Below are positions 8,803 through 19,649 of a DNA stretch of 34,669 bases, one piece after another. Each line of letters opens with the position of its first letter. Position 1 is the first letter of the stretch. A model generated the notes under the pieces. It saw only the letters and a program-made list of their open reading frames with translations. It had not been told where the DNA came from and ran no database searches. This DNA is from an uncultured Akkermansia sp. GTDB lineage: Bacteria; Verrucomicrobiota; Verrucomicrobiia; Verrucomicrobiales; Akkermansiaceae. The stretch is taken from assembly GCA_947626545.1 (NCBI GenBank), contig CANQSS010000024.1, forward strand, positions 1 to 34,669, in the 5' to 3' direction. A program made the position numbers and the translations under genes.

Positions 8803-9224
8803 GATCCTAGCAAAGAACATAGCAGACTGAAAGAACGAAAGAATGAAATAGACTCATAGCACCGCACCCTCTGCAAACGGTAGATGGATTCATACACACG
8901 CCCCCACACCTCGCGCATTGGACGCTCGTATTTGCGAGTAATCTCCGTCGCCAGATCCGGAGGCAACTGCGTGATAGCCCCAATCTCACGCCGCGACTCA
9001 CCCACGCGCGGGAGCAAAGCCTGTAGTGCGGCATTCTCCGCTTCGGCGCTCTCCTTGTCCTTTACCCGCACCATCACCTGTCCCAAATCCTCCCCAAGCT
9101 TCACATAACGAGCGAACACCGCATCCATGTCCGCCGGGATTTCCTCGGCACGCAGCGAGCAAACAAAAACGGCCGCAATGACCATGAGCAGGTAGCGCGC
9201 CACAAGCACTGGAATCAGTGTCAT
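8799..9224 (-). CDS. Small secreted protein, first gene of the GH110 unit
   Basis: 141 residues from ATG at 9224. This start has AAGGG 8 nt upstream; in-frame ATGs at 9230 (Shine-Dalgarno too close) and 9248 (inside the proposed -10 box) are less likely. A signal peptide covers about 1-27, ending SLRAEE after a hydrophobic stretch. The mature protein is helical, with RVKDKESAEAENAALQAL and a KYERPMREVWGRVYESIY helix, both matching positions in the next gene's product, so the pair arose by duplication. The C-terminus (FFRSFSLLCSLLGS) is hydrophobic and may be membrane-associated. No known domain. It is the first gene after a good promoter (9247-9275) and is coupled to the next gene by ATGA. 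Confidence 0.75.
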   Translation of the reverse strand: MTLIPVLVARYLLMVIAAVFVCSLRAEEIPADMDAVFARYVKLGEDLGQVMVRVKDKESAEAENAALQALLPRVGESRREIGAITQLPPDLATEITRKYERPMREVWGRVYESIYRLQRVRCYESISFFRSFSLLCSLLGS

Positions 9225-9246
9225 CTTCATATCCCTTACGTGCGCC

Positions 9247-9275
9247 ATATTAACATATCACCCCTCCATTGGCAA
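9247..9275 (-). promoter_or_regulatory. Sigma-70-type promoter for the GH110/serA unit
   Basis: On the minus strand TTGCCA (9275-9270), a 17-nt spacer and TAATAT (9252-9247). Predicted start of transcription is near 9240, which rules out the ATG at 9248 and supports 9224 or 9230 as first codon. Downstream gaps are all under 46 nt until the window edge, so this may drive the whole 9-gene run. Confidence 0.5.
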
Positions 9276-9295
9276 ACACCAAATTCCGCATATAT

Positions 9296-9625
9296 CCGTC
9301 CTCCACACGTGTCCCAAGAAAAAGCACCCCCAATGGTAGGCAACGGCACATCATGCAGCACAAGCCGTTGGTTATTTACGATTTACGATTTAGATTATAG
9401 CGCGCCGGAGGCGCGGGAATTTTGCGAAGCCGGGGCGGACAGGATGTGATTGAGCCGTGCGCGGGAATGGTTAGAAAGGGGCGAGAATTTTGCAGAGCCG
9501 CATCACCGGCTTGATTACTGTACATCGTACATGGGCGAAGCCTCCTCCGCTTCCCCTCGCAACGCGCCGAATTCCGCAATCGTACATCGTGCATCGTACT
9601 TCGTACATAGATGGGCCTCGCCTGC
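9296..9625 (+). repeat. Modular intergenic repeat, copy R1
   Basis: Fills most of the 9.25-9.75 kb gap. Order on the plus strand: end module with GTCCCAAGAAAAAGCAC and the ACGGC...GCCGT hairpin (about 9302-9371), an (ATTTACG) array (9373-9392), a palindromic arm GCGCCGGAGGCGC, the core GGTTAGAAAGGGGCG (9469-9483), then GTACGAT-type heptamers facing each other at about 9520-9540 and 9590-9620. All modules recur elsewhere in the window. Open frames here are by-products of the 7-bp period. Confidence 0.8.
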
Positions 9626-9664
9626 CTCCGTCGCACACCGTAAATGGCAACCGCATTTGCAAAA

Positions 9665-9695
9665 CGACCGGCCTCGCACTCTGCAAGACCGGTCG
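9665..9695 (-). terminator. Intrinsic terminator of the sugar-porter gene
   Basis: CGACCGG (9665-9671) pairs with CCGGTCG (9689-9695). On the minus strand the hairpin is followed by TTTTGC. It lies about 55 nt after the stop of the MFS gene. The other strand is followed by GGGGTTTT, so it may also stop plus-strand reading. Confidence 0.7.
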
Positions 9696-9749
9696 GGGGT
9701 TTTCAAGTAGTAAATCAGGAGAGAGTCCAAAATTTGCCCGGAGCAAGGC

Positions 9750-11813
9750 TTACCCCTTGGGAGCAGGCATCTTGCCCGTCGTGAAATACTGCTCGATTTC
9801 CTCCAGTGTACGCCCCTTCGTCTCCGGCAGGAAGAAAGCCGCCGTGATGAAGTAGATCACCGTGAAACCGGCCAGTGTGAAGAATACGCTGGAATATCCA
9901 AGCGCACCCACCCACGGCAAGAAAGTTCCTGCAATCGTAGTCGATACGCCTTGGTTAATCAACAGAGCAATGGCCATCCCGTTGGCGCGAATGCGCGTGG
10001 GCATGAGTTCCGAAAGCGCGAGCCATACACACACGCCCGGTCCCGCCGCGTAGAACGAAATGAACACCACAAAGAAAGCCGTAACCAGCCAGCCGGTCAG
10101 CGGGGCGGGCTTCATGCCCACCTCGGCGCGGGTGATGCTGAGTTCCTCCAGTGAGCCCGGATTCGGGTATTCCTGCCAGAAGAACATGTGGTCCAAGAAG
10201 GTGGGTTTCGGCACAAATGAGGGGGCAATAATCACCCGATCGCCGTTGCGCTCCAGCTCCAGCAGCGCCTTCACAACCTCCTCGGGGGACAAGCCAGCGG
10301 CGATCTGAGGACGCGTCTTTTCATCACGCACCTTGTCAGACAACTGGTAGGTCTTCTCCTTCTCAATAGATTCCTTCTTGAGATCCTCGAGGAAAGCGGT
10401 CTGAGCAGCAGCTACGTCCACGGCCGCCATGGCGTTGTCTTGGTACGTTTCAGTGGGCAGAGCATTCTTCACAAAGTCGAGCTTCGTTTGACGGTCAAAT
10501 TTCTCTGCCACAACTTGGTTCGAAGAGCTGCCCTGCTTGTAAGTGACGATGAGCTGCACTCCCGGGGTCACGCTCCCGCCCTGCATCAGCTCGGGATGCT
10601 GAGCCGCCACCGTCTTCACAGCGTCATCCACAGAGAGCTTCACATACGCATTTGTTCCATCGTGCTTGACAACAAGCTGCTTGACATAATCAGTCACATC
10701 CACGCGCTGATCCTCTACGGAGAGGAACATGGCACCCACACCAGCCAGTCCGGCGATGATGCCCAGCGTGCCCACCTTCAGCAGGAAAGTGCGCCCTTTC
10801 TTGTCCACCAGCGACACCGCCACAATCGTCATGAGCATGTTCACCACCTTGATGGCCATGTCCGCTATGTTGGCGCTCTCGCCTTGCAGCCCGGCCTGCT
10901 GGAAAATCTTCACGGAATAGTTGAGCACGGAATTGATTCCCGTAGCTTGCGTACACGCCAGCACAATAACCGCCAGGATGAAGGGTATCACGTATTTGCG
11001 CTGCAGCAGGGTGTCCCCCACCGACGCGGCGGCTATGGCCTCCTTCTCTGCCTCCGCCGCGGCATCCGCCTCTTTCATCTCAGCCAGTATCTCCCTGGCG
11101 GCTTCCTCGCCATTGTTGGCGGCCAGAGCGAGAAGAGCCTCACTCTCCCTACCTCGGCGGTAAAGCCAACGCGGGGATTCCTTGAGGCGGAAAGAACCGA
11201 AGAAGAGGATGAGTCCCGGAATCGCCGAGCACCAGAAAATCATCTGCCAAGCCAGCTTCTTCATATCGTCCGGCACGGTCACATCCGTTGCCGCTCCCAC
11301 GAACTCCGTGGTCACGTAGCCCACCACTGCGGCAAACACCAATCCTACCGTGAGCAAGAATTGGAACATACCCGTACCCTTGCCACGCGAGCCCGCATCC
11401 AAACACTCCGCCAAGTACATGGGCACGACTACACCGACCAGACCGGCTGATGCGCCCTGCAAAATGCGCCCGCCCATGAGGACGCCAAAGAACCCATCCG
11501 AGAAGCAGATGATGGGGATACTCAGCGTGAAGAGAAAAGCGGAGAGGATAATCACCTTCTTGCGCCCCAGCCACTCCGCCAGCATCCCGGCAAACAGGGA
11601 GGAAAGAACCGAACCGAACAACACGGCCGCCACCACCATGGATATCTGCGAGGGAGTGTAGGAAGACGTCTCTTCAATGTACGGAACCGCGGCGGCAATC
11701 ACTCCCACGTCGATGCCATACAACAATCCCCCCAACCCTGCCATCACCATGAGGTAGCGTGCGTACCTCCTCACGGAGTCCGACACCGGTGTTTCAGTCA
11801 AACTGGTACTCAT
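9750..11813 (-). CDS. MFS sugar porter with large periplasmic insert
   Basis: 687 residues; typical sugar porters have about 450-500. Family motifs are present: AEWLGRKK after helix 2, GRILQGASAG (115-124), LKESPRWL (210-217, the PESPRWL motif), QATGINSVLNYS (289-300), VDKKGRTFLL in the second half and the C-terminal PETKGRTLEEIE (663-674). It should move a sugar across the inner membrane, probably with protons. Between helix 9 (about 345-364) and helix 10 (about 573-592) lies an insert of about 200 residues (367-570) that is hydrophilic, Lys/Glu-rich and has no membrane segment. By the standard topology this loop is periplasmic. The cytoplasmic central loop (218-270) is also helical and Ala/Glu-rich. 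A promoter lies directly before the ATG. It diverges from the beta-galactosidase gene, so galactose or another freed sugar is a reasonable but unproven substrate. Confidence 0.92.
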   Translation of the reverse strand: MSTSLTETPVSDSVRRYARYLMVMAGLGGLLYGIDVGVIAAAVPYIEETSSYTPSQISMVVAAVLFGSVLSSLFAGMLAEWLGRKKVIILSAFLFTLSIPIICFSDGFFGVLMGGRILQGASAGLVGVVVPMYLAECLDAGSRGKGTGMFQFLLTVGLVFAAVVGYVTTEFVGAATDVTVPDDMKKLAWQMIFWCSAIPGLILFFGSFRLKESPRWLYRRGRESEALLALAANNGEEAAREILAEMKEADAAAEAEKEAIAAASVGDTLLQRKYVIPFILAVIVLACTQATGINSVLNYSVKIFQQAGLQGESANIADMAIKVVNMLMTIVAVSLVDKKGRTFLLKVGTLGIIAGLAGVGAMFLSVEDQRVDVTDYVKQLVVKHDGTNAYVKLSVDDAVKTVAAQHPELMQGGSVTPGVQLIVTYKQGSSSNQVVAEKFDRQTKLDFVKNALPTETYQDNAMAAVDVAAAQTAFLEDLKKESIEKEKTYQLSDKVRDEKTRPQIAAGLSPEEVVKALLELERNGDRVIIAPSFVPKPTFLDHMFFWQEYPNPGSLEELSITRAEVGMKPAPLTGWLVTAFFVVFISFYAAGPGVCVWLALSELMPTRIRANGMAIALLINQGVSTTIAGTFLPWVGALGYSSVFFTLAGFTVIYFITAAFFLPETKGRTLEEIEQYFTTGKMPAPKG

Positions 11814-11822
11814 AACGCTCGC

Positions 11823-11850
11823 ATTATAACACCTCTGCCTACCAACGCAA
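11823..11850 (-). promoter_or_regulatory. Promoter of the sugar-porter gene, near-leaderless
   Basis: Minus strand TTGCGT (11850-11845), 16-nt spacer, perfect TATAAT (11828-11823). Only 9 nt separate the -10 box from the ATG at 11813, so the transcript should begin at or within about 3 nt of the start codon. Confidence 0.6.
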
Positions 11851-11867
11851 GAAAAAACGCACTCGGG

Positions 11868-12212
11868 ATGTACGATTTACGATTCACATTGAGTTCGTGC
11901 GCGTTGCACGCTGGCATTCAAATCGTAAATTGACTCACCGGCACCACCCTGCCATGGTTGCTTCGGAGTCGCCTCACGACTGTTGCTTCGGAGTCGCCTC
12001 ACGACTCCTCACCCCTACGGGGCAAAAGCTAATGCTTTTGGCCAAACTGACTTACAGCCGTCGTCAGTTTTCACCCTTCGGGCAGCGCATCCGCGCTGTC
12101 CATACGCACTTACAGCCGTCGTGCGTGTTGTAAATCACAAATAACCAACATCTTATACTACATGATGTGCCGTTACCTACCATCGGGAGTGTTTTTTCAT
12201 GGGACAGATGTG
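11868..12212 (+). repeat. Modular intergenic repeat, copy R2 with hairpin chain
   Basis: Occupies the 468-bp gap between the divergent sugar-porter and beta-galactosidase genes. It starts with heptamers (11868-11884), then two direct copies of TTGCTTCGGAGTCGCCTCAC (about 11958-12006), each folding as GAGTCG/CGACTC. Next come two hairpin triplets (12011-12070 and 12071-12130), and finally an inverted end module (12131-12212) with GTGCCGTTACCTACC and a T-rich tail. The first part is nearly identical to 20815-20937. The remainder of the gap up to 12281 shows no clear feature. Confidence 0.8.
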
Positions 12213-12281
12213 GGGCTTCTCAGCTTAACGGCTAAAAAATATTGAAAGAAAGGTTGAACTGACCACGTACTTAGATGTAGC

Positions 12282-15200
12282 ATGGATACGTGGAAAACGA
12301 TTCTACTCGCAGCTGCTTCTTGCCTCGGTATGCTTAACGCTCAAGAACAGAGTCCCTACACGCCCAACCCTGACTGGGAAAACCCGCAGCACCTCTCCGA
12401 AGGTCGCGAGGAAGCTCGCGCTTTCTTTGAACCCTTCGCGAACCGGGAAGAGGCGCTGCAGGGCAAACGCGAAAACTCATCGCGCTGGATGTCGTTGAAT
12501 GGCATGTGGAAATTTCACTGGGTTCCCAAGCCCGACGAACGACCGGTGGATTTCTACAAACCGGAGTTCGATGTAAGCTCCTGGGCAGACATCGATGTGC
12601 CGAGCAACTGGCAAATGCGGGGATACGGTACCCCCATCTACAGCAACCAGCCCTACACCATGGTGCGCGATTGGCCTCGCGTCATGACGCCACCGCGCAA
12701 CGACACGGAGAGGTCCTACACGACCCCGAAGACAGAGCCGAACGCCGTGGGTTCCTACCGCCGGGAGGTGACCCTCCCTGAAGCGTGGGATGGCATGCGT
12801 GTGTTCATACGCTTCGACGGAGTAGATTCCTTCTTTTATTTGTATGTGAATGGTCACAAAGTAGGCTTTTCCAAAGATAGCCGCACCGCCGCCGTTTTTG
12901 ACATCACCCCCTATGTGCAAAAGGGCAAGAACATCATTGCTGCAGAAGTGTACCGCTACAGCGATGGTTCCTATCTGGAATGCCAGGACATGTGGCGGCT
13001 TTCCGGCATTTTCCGCGATGTCAGCCTGATTGCGACCCCCCAGGTGCTCGTCCGGGACTTTTTTGTTCACACTGACTTTACTAAGCAACCGGATGGGATC
13101 ACGGACTACACCGAAAGCGATCTGCGCGTGGAGGTGGAGGTAAGCAACCGCACTGCTGAAGAGCAGCCCTATGAAGTGGAAGCCGAGCTGCTCACCCGCG
13201 ACGGCTCCAAACGAGTAGCCGCTCTGACCCCGATTCGCGGGCGCGTACAGCCCGGGCAAGAGGCGACCAAGGAGCTCACGGCGCATGTAAGTTCCCCGGC
13301 TCTATGGAGTGCAGAAAAGCCGAATCTATACAGGCTGGTGATGTACCTGAAAGATGCTAATGGCCGCGTTTCGGAAACCATTTCGCGTCTTATCGGATTC
13401 CGTGAGGTGAAACTGGAGAACGGACGTTTCCTCGTCAACGGCATGCCGGTGAAGCTCAAGGGCGTGAATCGCCATGAAAGCCAGCATGCCAACGGTCATA
13501 CCGTAACCCCGGAAGAATGCCGCACCGAATTGTTGCTCATGAAACGCGGCAATATCAACCACATACGCAACTCGCACTACCCGCAACCCTCGTTCTTCTA
13601 CGAAATGTGTGATGAACTGGGCATCTACGTATGCGATGAAGCCAACATCGAATCGCACGGCTACTACTACGGCGAACTCTCCCTCTCGCACCCCAAAGAA
13701 TGGGAGGCTCAGCATGTGTGGCGCAACAAGAACATGGTCGAGCAGAGCAAGAATAACCCCTGCGTAATCATGTGGTCCTATGGCAACGAAGCCGGACCCG
13801 GACGGAACTTTGAAGCTGTGCGCAATTGGATCAAATCGCGCGACACGTCCCGCCCCACCCAGTACGAACGCAACAATGACTTGGCGGATCTCTGCTCCAA
13901 CCAATACCCCAGCGTCAACTGGATGCGCGAGATAGCTGCCAGAAAACTCACCAAACCCTGGTACGTCTCTGAGTACGCTCACATCTTGTGCAACTCCATG
14001 GGCAACCTGAAGGATTACTGGGACGCTATCGATACGAGCGACTCAATCATCGGCGGCGGCATTTGGGAATGGATTCACCAGTGCTATGATCAAGAAGTTA
14101 CCGCACCGGACGGGAAAAAAATCATCCGCCAGAGTTATGGCGGCGATCGCGGCGAGCAACCCAATGACGGAATCTTCTGCATGAAGGGGGTCATTTACAG
14201 CGACCGCACCCCTTCCCCCGTGTACGATGAAATCCGCAAAGTCCAACAGAATATGGACTGTCGGTTCCTGGGAGTCACCTCCACGCAGGACGGGAAAGGG
14301 CTAAAATTTGCCATCAAAAACAAGCATCTCTTCACGAACCTGAATGAATATGATGCTCATTGGGAAATCACTGAGGAAGGGAACCGTGTGCTTGCTCAAG
14401 GCAATTTCCGGCTGGATGCCCAACCGCTGGAGACGACGACGTGGGAGCTTCCGGCCAACGCCATCCCCACAAACCAATTCAAACCGAATTGCAAATACTT
14501 TGTGAACATTAGTTTCTGCCTGCCGAAAGACACCGCATGGGCGAAAAAAGGCTATGTTGTCGCTACGGAACAGATACTGCTTCCCGATGACTTTACCGGC
14601 TACTCCAACCAATCCCGTATCATGCCCCTGAATGTTGACCAAAAACTGGAAGTGCGGAACCGCAATTCCGAGGTCCTCATTTTGGGCAAAAACTTCTCCC
14701 TCTGCGTCGATAAAGTGACCGGCGGCCTCAAAAATTACATCGTTAACGGCCACGAGCTCATTGGCAATAAAGCCACGTTGCACCTCAACTCCTTCCGCGC
14801 CCCGCTCGCCAACGACAAGTGGGTCATGAACCAGTGGCTTCAGAATGGCATGCGCAACATGCACCATTCCGCTTCTCCCGTGCTCATTGAACGCCTCAAG
14901 GATGGAGTCGTCCGCATCTCCTGCGACGTGACAAGCCGCGGGCAGCGCAAAGAAACTCTGGACAGCTTCAAGTACGACCACGGCAAGTTCACGCCGGATG
15001 ACAACGGTCCCATCACTGAAAAGGATTTCAGCTACTCCACTCAGATTGTTTACACGATTCTCCCCAACGGCTACGTCAATGTGCAGGCCGGTGTCCTTCC
15101 CAAGGCCGACAAGGTGATTTTGCCGCGCTTGGGCTACACGCTCAATCTGCCGGAGAAGTACAACGAGGTGCTCTGGTACGGTCGCGGTCCGGGGGAAAAT

Positions 15201-16730
15201 TATCCGGATCGCAAGAGCGGCTCCCCCATCGGCATTTACTCGCGCTCCGTTGCCGACATGGTGGAAAAGTATCCCTTGCCCATGGAAATGGGGAACCGCA
15301 TGGACACCCGCTGGGTCGCCGTCACGGATGGTCACGGCGTGGGCCTTCTCGTTTCCTCCTCCGAAGGTGAGACCATCAACTTCTCTGCCTTGCCCTACAC
15401 GGCTCAGGCTCTCTTTGCTGCCGCTCACCCCGAGGAACTGAAGCCGGCCGGCGCCACAGTGCTGAGTATCGACACACTGACTCTCGGACTGGGCGGCGCC
15501 TCCTGCGGTCCGCGCCCCATGGATCGCGATATACCCTTGGCGGCGCCCACCTCTTTCTCGTTTTCACTGCTGCCCATCATGCCGGACGACGACCCGATAG
15601 AAGTGGGGCGCAGATCCTTGCCGCTGGCAGGCGCCGTCACAATATCCCGCGATGAACTTGGATATGTGCGCGCCCACTGTGATACAAAAGACGCCCGCAT
15701 CAACATGATATTGGCCGATGGCACAGCAACCGTGTACACTCAACCTTTCTTGCAGCGCGAGGAAGGTACGATTCGCGCCTACGCCTCCATGGATGGCTGC
15801 CTTGATTCTGCCACAACTTGGCAGCACTTTGAGGCATGGCGTCCCGGCAACCTGCTGCGCATCGCCTCCTGCTCTTCCACCTCCGGGCATTCCGAATCTC
15901 CCTGGCACCTCATCGACGGACGCAGCGATACCATTTGGCACAGCCAGTGGCACGGCAAGCCCATACCCTACCCCCACGAGGTTGTCGTCGACTTGGGTGT
16001 AGATTCCGAGTTGCGGGGATTCACCATTACCCCGCGCCAGGCACGCAGCTCGTCGCGCGTGCGCAAGATAGCGTTCTACCTGTCCATGGATGGTCAGAAC
16101 TGGCCGAATCAGCCCGCCTGTACGCTGGAAATGGAAGATAGCGACCAGGAGCAGAGCGTCATCATGCCTGATATGCAGACGGCTCGTTTCGTGAAACTGG
16201 TGTGCCTGGAACCCATGGTGCCCGGCGAACCATACGCCGCATTGGCTGAGTTTGTGCCTCTCATCACGAAGGTGATGGGAGAATACCCGCCCCACGCCTA
16301 TTTCTCGGTGAACTATGTGAGCTCCGAGTTACCCGGCATTGGTCAGGCAATCCATGTGCTGGACGGCAACGAGGAAACATTCTGGCACTCCATGAAAGGG
16401 GTGACGGTGGCAAGCTTCCCCCACGATATCCGCCTGGATCTCGGCGGCGAACGCACCCTCAAAGGTATGATCTACCGGGCAGCGCCTCCCCAAGATGCCC
16501 GCATCAAGGATTATGAAATCTATGTAAGTCAAGATGGCGCCAACTGGGGAGAACCCGTGGCGCGCGGTTCCTTTGCGAACCATACTGACCAGCAGCAAGC
16601 TCTCTTCTTCTCCCCTGCCAAGGCCCGCTTCGTACGTCTCGTGGCTCTTAATTCCCACAGTGGGGGCGACTACGCTGCCATCTCTGAACTGGATATCCTT
16701 CCGGCCGACGAACCGGGGCAAACGCATTAG
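12282..16730 (+). CDS. GH2 beta-galactosidase with two C-terminal F5/8C (CBM32-like) domains, secreted
   Basis: 1482 residues. Signal peptide 1-20 (LAAASCLGMLNA). GH2 sugar-binding domain about 60-250 (SLNGMWKFHW, DVPSNWQMRGYGTPIY), Ig-like domain to about 375, then the TIM barrel with HESQHANGHTV, NHIRNSHYPQ, acid/base E503 in YGNEAG and nucleophile E564 in YVSEYAH. The LacZ-type C-terminal sandwich follows (YGRGPGENYPDRKSG, PMEMGNRMDTRW). After about 1180 come two discoidin-like domains (SPWHLIDGRSDTIWHSQWHG and VLDGNEETFWHSMKG), a common way for mucin-degrading enzymes to hold galactose-containing glycans. It removes terminal beta-galactose outside the cell. The last residues (GQTH) and the TAG stop are encoded by a repeat hairpin. 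No Shine-Dalgarno sequence is obvious at 12282; the start is fixed by the signal peptide. Confidence 0.95.
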   Translation: MDTWKTILLAAASCLGMLNAQEQSPYTPNPDWENPQHLSEGREEARAFFEPFANREEALQGKRENSSRWMSLNGMWKFHWVPKPDERPVDFYKPEFDVSSWADIDVPSNWQMRGYGTPIYSNQPYTMVRDWPRVMTPPRNDTERSYTTPKTEPNAVGSYRREVTLPEAWDGMRVFIRFDGVDSFFYLYVNGHKVGFSKDSRTAAVFDITPYVQKGKNIIAAEVYRYSDGSYLECQDMWRLSGIFRDVSLIATPQVLVRDFFVHTDFTKQPDGITDYTESDLRVEVEVSNRTAEEQPYEVEAELLTRDGSKRVAALTPIRGRVQPGQEATKELTAHVSSPALWSAEKPNLYRLVMYLKDANGRVSETISRLIGFREVKLENGRFLVNGMPVKLKGVNRHESQHANGHTVTPEECRTELLLMKRGNINHIRNSHYPQPSFFYEMCDELGIYVCDEANIESHGYYYGELSLSHPKEWEAQHVWRNKNMVEQSKNNPCVIMWSYGNEAGPGRNFEAVRNWIKSRDTSRPTQYERNNDLADLCSNQYPSVNWMREIAARKLTKPWYVSEYAHILCNSMGNLKDYWDAIDTSDSIIGGGIWEWIHQCYDQEVTAPDGKKIIRQSYGGDRGEQPNDGIFCMKGVIYSDRTPSPVYDEIRKVQQNMDCRFLGVTSTQDGKGLKFAIKNKHLFTNLNEYDAHWEITEEGNRVLAQGNFRLDAQPLETTTWELPANAIPTNQFKPNCKYFVNISFCLPKDTAWAKKGYVVATEQILLPDDFTGYSNQSRIMPLNVDQKLEVRNRNSEVLILGKNFSLCVDKVTGGLKNYIVNGHELIGNKATLHLNSFRAPLANDKWVMNQWLQNGMRNMHHSASPVLIERLKDGVVRISCDVTSRGQRKETLDSFKYDHGKFTPDDNGPITEKDFSYSTQIVYTILPNGYVNVQAGVLPKADKVILPRLGYTLNLPEKYNEVLWYGRGPGENYPDRKSGSPIGIYSRSVADMVEKYPLPMEMGNRMDTRWVAVTDGHGVGLLVSSSEGETINFSALPYTAQALFAAAHPEELKPAGATVLSIDTLTLGLGGASCGPRPMDRDIPLAAPTSFSFSLLPIMPDDDPIEVGRRSLPLAGAVTISRDELGYVRAHCDTKDARINMILADGTATVYTQPFLQREEGTIRAYASMDGCLDSATTWQHFEAWRPGNLLRIASCSSTSGHSESPWHLIDGRSDTIWHSQWHGKPIPYPHEVVVDLGVDSELRGFTITPRQARSSSRVRKIAFYLSMDGQNWPNQPACTLEMEDSDQEQSVIMPDMQTARFVKLVCLEPMVPGEPYAALAEFVPLITKVMGEYPPHAYFSVNYVSSELPGIGQAIHVLDGNEETFWHSMKGVTVASFPHDIRLDLGGERTLKGMIYRAAPPQDARIKDYEIYVSQDGANWGEPVARGSFANHTDQQQALFFSPAKARFVRLVALNSHSGGDYAAISELDILPADEPGQTH

Positions 16731-16743
16731 AAATGCGTTTGCC
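16717..16743 (+). repeat. Terminal hairpin of repeat R3, containing the beta-galactosidase stop
   Basis: GGCAAACGCATT (16717-16728) pairs perfectly with AATGCGTTTGCC (16732-16743) across a 3-nt loop. The TAG stop (16728-16730) straddles stem and loop. No T-run follows, so this is not a classic intrinsic terminator. Confidence 0.85.
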
Positions 16744-16977
16744 TATGTACGATGGACGATGTACGATGTACGATTTGGAAGTTCCCGCGCTTACGCGCGA
16801 ATATGGCGAGGCAGGCGCGGGAGCTGAAATCGTGAGGCGACGATCGGACGTGGTTAGAAAGGGGCGGGGGCGCTTCGCGGCGCCTGTGTGCGATTTGGGA
16901 AATTCCCGCGCCTCTGGCGCGCTATAATTCAAATCGTACGTCGTACTTCGTACATAGGCAGCAACCTACGGTTGCTG

Positions 16978-16980
<3 letters not shown>
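16717..16980 (+). repeat. Modular intergenic repeat, copy R3 (inverted-repeat-bounded, MITE-like)
   Basis: The cleanest complete unit, filling the gap between convergent beta-galactosidase and aroD genes. Left border: hairpin, then TATGTACGATGGACGATG and further GTACGAT units to about 16783. Right border: AAATCGTACGTCGTACTTCG to CATAGG and hairpin GCAGCAACC/GGTTGCTGC (16958-16978). The borders are imperfect inverted repeats of each other. The interior has arms (CGCGCTTACGCGCG, GCGCCTCTGGCGC), the core CGATCGGACGTGGTTAGAAA (from 16841) continuing GGGGCGG, and GGGCGCTTCGCGGCGCC. No coding content. Confidence 0.82.
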
Positions 16981-19531
<2,551 letters not shown>

Positions 19532-19545
19532 GCGCAAACCCCGAT

Positions 19546-19649
19546 GCAAATGCATTAGAAAATGCATTTGCCCATGTACGATGTACGACGTACGATGTAC
19601 GATTTAGATTATAGTGCGCCGGAGGCGCGGGAATTTCGTAAATCGTAAA
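19546..19649 (+). repeat. Modular intergenic repeat, copy R4 (short)
   Basis: Starts with hairpin GCAAATGCATT/AATGCATTTGC (19546-19571, loop AGAA), then CATGTACGATGTACGACGTA and further heptamers to 19601, arm GCGCCGGAGGCGC, and two (AAATCGT) units that run into the stop codon of the ankyrin gene. It lacks the core and the second border, so it is a half element. It lies between thiC and the ankyrin gene. Confidence 0.78.

Noticed and set aside
16717..16743. Hairpin as an intrinsic terminator for the beta-galactosidase gene
   Set aside because: No T-run follows on either strand, so termination is not supported although an mRNA-end role remains possible.
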